Shown: positions 5,622 through 8,169 of the stretch, in pieces | Layout of the letters: each line of letters begins with the position of its first letter | Numbering within the stretch: position 1 is the stretch's first letter | NCBI GenBank assembly: GCA_041565695.1 | Contig: JBFGUI010000174.1 | Location: 1 to 8,169, forward strand | DNA length: 8,169 bases | Direction: 5' to 3' | Source: Pelagibius sp041565695 | GTDB taxonomy: Bacteria; Pseudomonadota; Alphaproteobacteria; Kiloniellales; Kiloniellaceae | The notes under the pieces: model-generated | What the model was told of the DNA's origin: nothing | Seen by the model: the letters and a program-made list of their open reading frames with translations, nothing else | The model's database searches: none | Made by a program: the position numbers and the translations under genes

Positions 5622-7448
5622 CTAGCTGCGCTGCTCGGAAAATGCCGGCGCCGTGTCGTCGTTCTGGCCGCGGCGCTCGGCCAGGGCCTGCACCCGTTCC
5701 TCTCTGGCGCTGTCGGCGCGGTTGAGATCGTGAATCTCTCCGGAGATGTAGTCTGCCTTGACCGCCGAGCGGCTGAGCTTGCCGGAAGAGGTGAACTTGA
5801 GGGTCTTGGGCGGCACCAGGACGACCCGGCAGTCGGCGCCGCAGGTCTTGCGCACCGTGGCGACGACCCGCTTGCGCAGGTTTTCCCGCGCGGCGGCGTC
5901 GTGCAGGCGGCACTGCAGCACGACGATCATGCGCTCATGGCCCTCCGGCTCGATCACCGAGAAGCAGGCCACGTCGCTGCCGCGCACGTCCTCCAGGGCC
6001 TCGACCGCCCACTCCACGTCCTGCGGCCAGATGTTGAGGCCGTTGAGGATCACCAGGTCCTTGCGGCGGCCGGTCACAACGAGGCGGCCGTCGATCATGT
6101 AGCCGAGGTCGCCGGTGTCGAGCCAGCCGTCCTCGGTGGTGACTGCGGCGGTGGCGGCGGGATCGTTGAAGTAGCCGTCCATCACACTGGGGCCGCGCAC
6201 GACGACGCGCCCCACGTGGTGGTCGCCCAGGCGGTCGTTCTTCTCGCTGCGCACCTCGACCTCGTGGTCGGGCAGGGGCGCGCCGCAAATGACGAAGGAG
6301 CGGGCGGCCCGCCGCGCGCCGTTCATCTTGGGGCCGACCGGGGCGACGTTGCCGGTGTGGGTGTAGTGTTCCTGGTCGATGCGGTCGACCTCGACGCCTT
6401 TGCCGAGGGGGGCGAAAGCCACCGCCAGGGTCGACTCGGCGAGGCCGTAGCTGGGCAGGAAGGCGCGCGGCGAGAAGCCGGTGACCGCGAAGGTCTCGGC
6501 GAAGCGCTCCAAGGTCTCGGCCCGCACCATCTCGCCGCCGATGCCGGCGACCCGCCAGTCGGACAGGTCGATGGCCTTGGCCGAGCCGTTGAGGCCGCGC
6601 GCGGCGCAAAGCTCGTAGCCGAAAGTCGGGCTGAAGGAAATCGTGCCGCCGTACTGGGAGATCAGCTTCGGCCAGGTCAGCGGGCGCAGGGCGAAGGACT
6701 TGGTCGCCAGGTAGTCGATGGTGATCTGGCTCAGCATCGGGGTCAGACAGAAGCCGACCAGCCCCATGTCGTGGTAGAGCGGCAGCCAGGAGGTCGCCCG
6801 GTCGCCGGCACGCAGCGCCAGGCCATGCCGGCCGATGCCGCGGGCGTTGCTGATTATGGCGCGCTGCGACACGAAGACGCCACGCGGCAGGCTGGTGCTG
6901 CCGGAGGAATACTGGATGTAGCAGGCCTCGCCCGCGCCGAGCGGCCGCAGGTCGCCGCCCTCGGCGGGCAGGGCGTAGAAGTCTTCCGGCGTGCCGACCA
7001 TCTTCAATTCGCCGGCCGCCTCCTTGAGGTAGTGCAGCATGTCCGCCGGCCCCACGGCCACCTCGGCCCCGGCCTTGCTGATCATGTTGCGCAGGCGCGA
7101 CACGTAGGCCTCGTGGCCGCCGAGATGGATGGTCAGCGGCAGGGGGACCGGAATCAGGCCGGCGTACTGGCAGGCATAGAAGAAGATCAGGAAGTCGGGG
7201 GTGGTTTCGGCAACCAGGGCGACCCGGGTGCCGCGGGCCAGGCCGGCGCGGTCGAAGCGCTGCGCCAGCCCGACGGCCCGCGCGCGAATCTCGCCATAGG
7301 TCAGGGCGGCAGCCAGCTCGCCCCGGGGCGAAAAGAAATTGCAGCCGGTCTCGCCCTTGGCGGCGTAATCCAGCCCTTCTGCGAGTGTCTCGAATTCTGC
7401 GATGCGGAACGACAGGTTGGTGCTGGTAGATGCCGTAGCACTTGGCAT
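5622..7448 (-). CDS. aasR: Fatty acyl-AMP ligase / acyl-ACP synthetase (ANL superfamily)
   Basis: This 608-residue adenylating enzyme should activate a fatty acid with ATP and pass the acyl group to a carrier, here most likely AcpR. The adenylation signatures are in order. The phosphate-binding loop is Y180-SSGSTSLPRGV, with Ser186 and Arg189 where Gly and Lys are usual. YGLAEST follows at 334-340, then WLDTGD ending at Asp447, and GRRKD with Lys463-Asp464, then NGLNIWPQDVE. The C-terminal catalytic lysine is Lys557 in SSGKLSR. The segment before YGLAE (DLSDWRVAGIGGEMVRAETLERF) resembles fatty acyl-AMP ligases such as FadD32 more than acyl-CoA synthetases. The open frame extends 40 residues upstream, but that part is AT-richer and basic; the ATG at 7448 has AGGGA 7 bases upstream and is the chosen start. 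It is first in the minus-strand operon, and its promoter should lie in 7449-7560. Carrier and chain length are inferred. Confidence 0.9.
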   Translation of the reverse strand: MPSATASTSTNLSFRIAEFETLAEGLDYAAKGETGCNFFSPRGELAAALTYGEIRARAVGLAQRFDRAGLARGTRVALVAETTPDFLIFFYACQYAGLIPVPLPLTIHLGGHEAYVSRLRNMISKAGAEVAVGPADMLHYLKEAAGELKMVGTPEDFYALPAEGGDLRPLGAGEACYIQYSSGSTSLPRGVFVSQRAIISNARGIGRHGLALRAGDRATSWLPLYHDMGLVGFCLTPMLSQITIDYLATKSFALRPLTWPKLISQYGGTISFSPTFGYELCAARGLNGSAKAIDLSDWRVAGIGGEMVRAETLERFAETFAVTGFSPRAFLPSYGLAESTLAVAFAPLGKGVEVDRIDQEHYTHTGNVAPVGPKMNGARRAARSFVICGAPLPDHEVEVRSEKNDRLGDHHVGRVVVRGPSVMDGYFNDPAATAAVTTEDGWLDTGDLGYMIDGRLVVTGRRKDLVILNGLNIWPQDVEWAVEALEDVRGSDVACFSVIEPEGHERMIVVLQCRLHDAAARENLRKRVVATVRKTCGADCRVVLVPPKTLKFTSSGKLSRSAVKADYISGEIHDLNRADSAREERVQALAERRGQNDDTAPAFSEQRS

Positions 7449-7455
7449 TAATTGA

Positions 7456-7460
7456 TCCCT
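7456..7460 (-). promoter_or_regulatory. Ribosome binding site deciding the aasR start (AGGGA)
   Basis: On the minus strand AGGGA is followed by 7 bases and then the ATG ending at 7448. This supports that start over in-frame codons farther upstream, up to 7568. Confidence 0.6.
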
Positions 7461-7495
7461 AGCTTCCCTTTGTGATCTTCCTTTTGGGTATCCGG

Positions 7496-7541
7496 GTCGA
7501 TACTTGAACTCTTCTGTAAAGCAATTCGTCGATACACTTGA
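7496..7541 (-). repeat. Pair of near-identical direct repeats upstream of aasR
   Basis: On the minus strand TCAAGTGTATCGAC (7541-7528) and TCAAGTATCGAC (7507-7496) differ only by an inserted TG. Their left ends are 32 bp apart, about three helical turns, and they lie 48-93 bases before the aasR ATG. This looks like a tandem binding site for a regulator, but the protein cannot be named. Confidence 0.4.
7497..7524 (-). promoter_or_regulatory. Possible promoter of the aasR-cerR-acpR-spt operon
   Basis: On the minus strand TTGCTT (7524-7519), a 16-base spacer and TATCGA (7502-7497) lie in the right place, about 50 bases before the aasR ATG. Each hexamer matches the sigma-70 consensus at only three positions. 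The -10 candidate falls inside one of the paired direct repeats. This is a weak prediction. Confidence 0.25.
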
Positions 7542-8075
7542 CCGGCGGTTCCGCCCTGCCTTTTTCACTGTCGCCCAAGCCTCGGCAACGCAGGCGTTTA
7601 CTTCGCCAGAAATCTACATCAAGAGATCGTGGAACCCCTCGTCCGCCAGCATTCATTGCCGTATTCGTGCAGGCGCGTCAATCAGCGGAGACGTCTGAGG
7701 GAACGGTTGCCCCGTTGAGCGTGATCACTCCCCCCCTTTGCGACCACTTCAACCCTGTCCTTTCCCACATGGCTCAGATTTCGACCGACCGATTCGCGGA
7801 CTACGCCGCGTCACTGTGATTTACGACAGAAGTCCGGTCGGATCAATGCACAGGTGGCATGGAAAGCTTACCGCGGCCTGACGCGGGCGTGGTCGAGGCG
7901 GCGTCTGACGCGGATGAATCACTGGGAGAGGGGCGCTGCCGCCGGGGTGCCCGACCATGCGTACGGCCAGCCGATAGCGCTGGTTCCCGGGGCATTTGCC
8001 ATACCCTCGCACGGCCCGGCGCGCTGCGCCGCAGTCAAACGACGCGCTTTCCCCCGGCTTGAAGTAAAGTGGGCG

Positions 8076-8100
8076 TGTAATACTGCGTAACAAATTGTTA
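8076..8100 (+). promoter_or_regulatory. Possible extended -10 promoter with palindromic operator
   Basis: TG at 8076-8077, one base and AATACT (8079-8084) form an extended -10-like element. The palindrome TAACAA-A-TTGTTA (8088-8100) follows directly, where a transcript would start. This AT-rich symmetric site stands out in a GC-rich surrounding and is the kind of operator an autoregulated gene to the right could use. No downstream gene is visible to confirm it. Confidence 0.28.
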
Positions 8101-8169
8101 TCGGGGCAGGCGACGGGCTGGCCGCCGCAGAGGTCCGGGGGCGGCTGCGGCCGAGAGGCTGCGCCGTCC

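Larger units (their letters stand above)
7449..8169. other. Region without a convincing gene
   Basis: No frame here has recognisable domains, a clear ribosome binding site with high-GC codon use, or a tRNA-like cloverleaf. The part 7449-7860 is visibly less GC-rich than the genes and should contain the aasR promoter. It holds short palindromes such as GGCGG-TT-CCGCC (7544-7555), AGACGTCT near 7690 and GTGATCAC (7721-7728). CTGACGCGG occurs twice, at 7878 and 7905. The right end (8059-8100) resembles the start of a rightward promoter region for a gene beyond the window. Confidence 0.55.

Noticed and set aside
4815..7451. Very long open frame on the plus strand opposite cerR and aasR (878 codons)
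   Set aside because: It lies antisense to two genes with full catalytic motifs. Its translation is a low-complexity Ala/Gly/Asp/His/Val mix with no domain, a usual artefact of third-position GC bias.
7544..7565. Terminator-like GGCGG-TT-CCGCC followed by a run of five T
   Set aside because: The loop would be only 2 bases, 5 bases separate the stem from the T-run, and no plus-strand gene lies upstream to terminate.
7449..7568. 40-residue N-terminal extension of aasR
   Set aside because: The composition is less GC-rich and basic with no signal-peptide character, and a good ribosome binding site precedes the ATG at 7448.
7859..8062. 67-codon plus-strand frame after AGGTGGC
   Set aside because: The first 20 codons look plausible, but the rest is Arg/Cys/Pro-rich with no recognisable feature; too little to call a gene.
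7821..8093. 90-codon minus-strand frame in the right-hand region
   Set aside because: No domain, no ribosome binding site and biased composition; it also runs through the promoter-like palindrome.
1..8169. CRISPR arrays, tRNA or rRNA genes, insertion sequences
   Set aside because: No regularly spaced repeats, cloverleaf sequence, transposase motif or terminal inverted repeats with target duplications were seen.

Overview
The window is GC-rich (about 70% in the genes) and reads as a chromosome segment of an alphaproteobacterium, with Rhodospirillales-like or Caulobacter-like gene content. This rests on codon use, short gene spacing, GTG/GTGA coupling and a gene set known from Caulobacter. The species cannot be named from the sequence. 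Seven genes fill 1-7448 in two convergent groups; 7449-8169 shows no convincing gene.

Right-hand group, minus strand, in transcription order: a fatty acyl-AMP ligase / acyl-ACP synthetase (aasR, 7448-5622), a short-chain NAD(P)-dependent reductase of the epimerase family (cerR, 5525-4560), a dedicated acyl carrier protein (acpR, 4444-4193) and a serine palmitoyltransferase-type alpha-oxoamine synthase (spt, 4187-2973). As I remember it, this is the same set and order as the Caulobacter ceramide genes spt-acpR-cerR-aasR. The inferred route is: AasR activates a fatty acid and loads AcpR; Spt condenses the acyl group with serine to 3-ketosphinganine; a ceramide synthase encoded elsewhere N-acylates it; CerR reduces the 3-keto group.

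Left-hand group, plus strand: a CDP-alcohol phosphatidyltransferase with an N-terminal nucleotidyltransferase-like part cut by the window edge (3-1052), a diacylglycerol-kinase-family lipid kinase that is probably a ceramide kinase (1049-2038, start and stop overlapping by 4 bases), and a protein that resembles the mitochondrial phosphatidate cytidylyltransferase Tam41 (2043-2969). Together these look like a module that builds an anionic phospho-head group on ceramide, comparable to the Caulobacter cpg genes next to spt.

The most interesting point is the Tam41-like protein beside a lipid kinase and a CDP-alcohol phosphotransferase. It suggests a CDP-ceramide intermediate, the sphingolipid counterpart of CDP-diacylglycerol. 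The competing model is a CDP-activated head group made by the fused N-terminal domain. The groups converge with 3 bp between stop codons, and a 6-bp inverted repeat spans that junction. The minus-strand operon carries strong hairpins ahead of cerR and acpR. A pair of near-identical 12/14-base direct repeats lies upstream of aasR.
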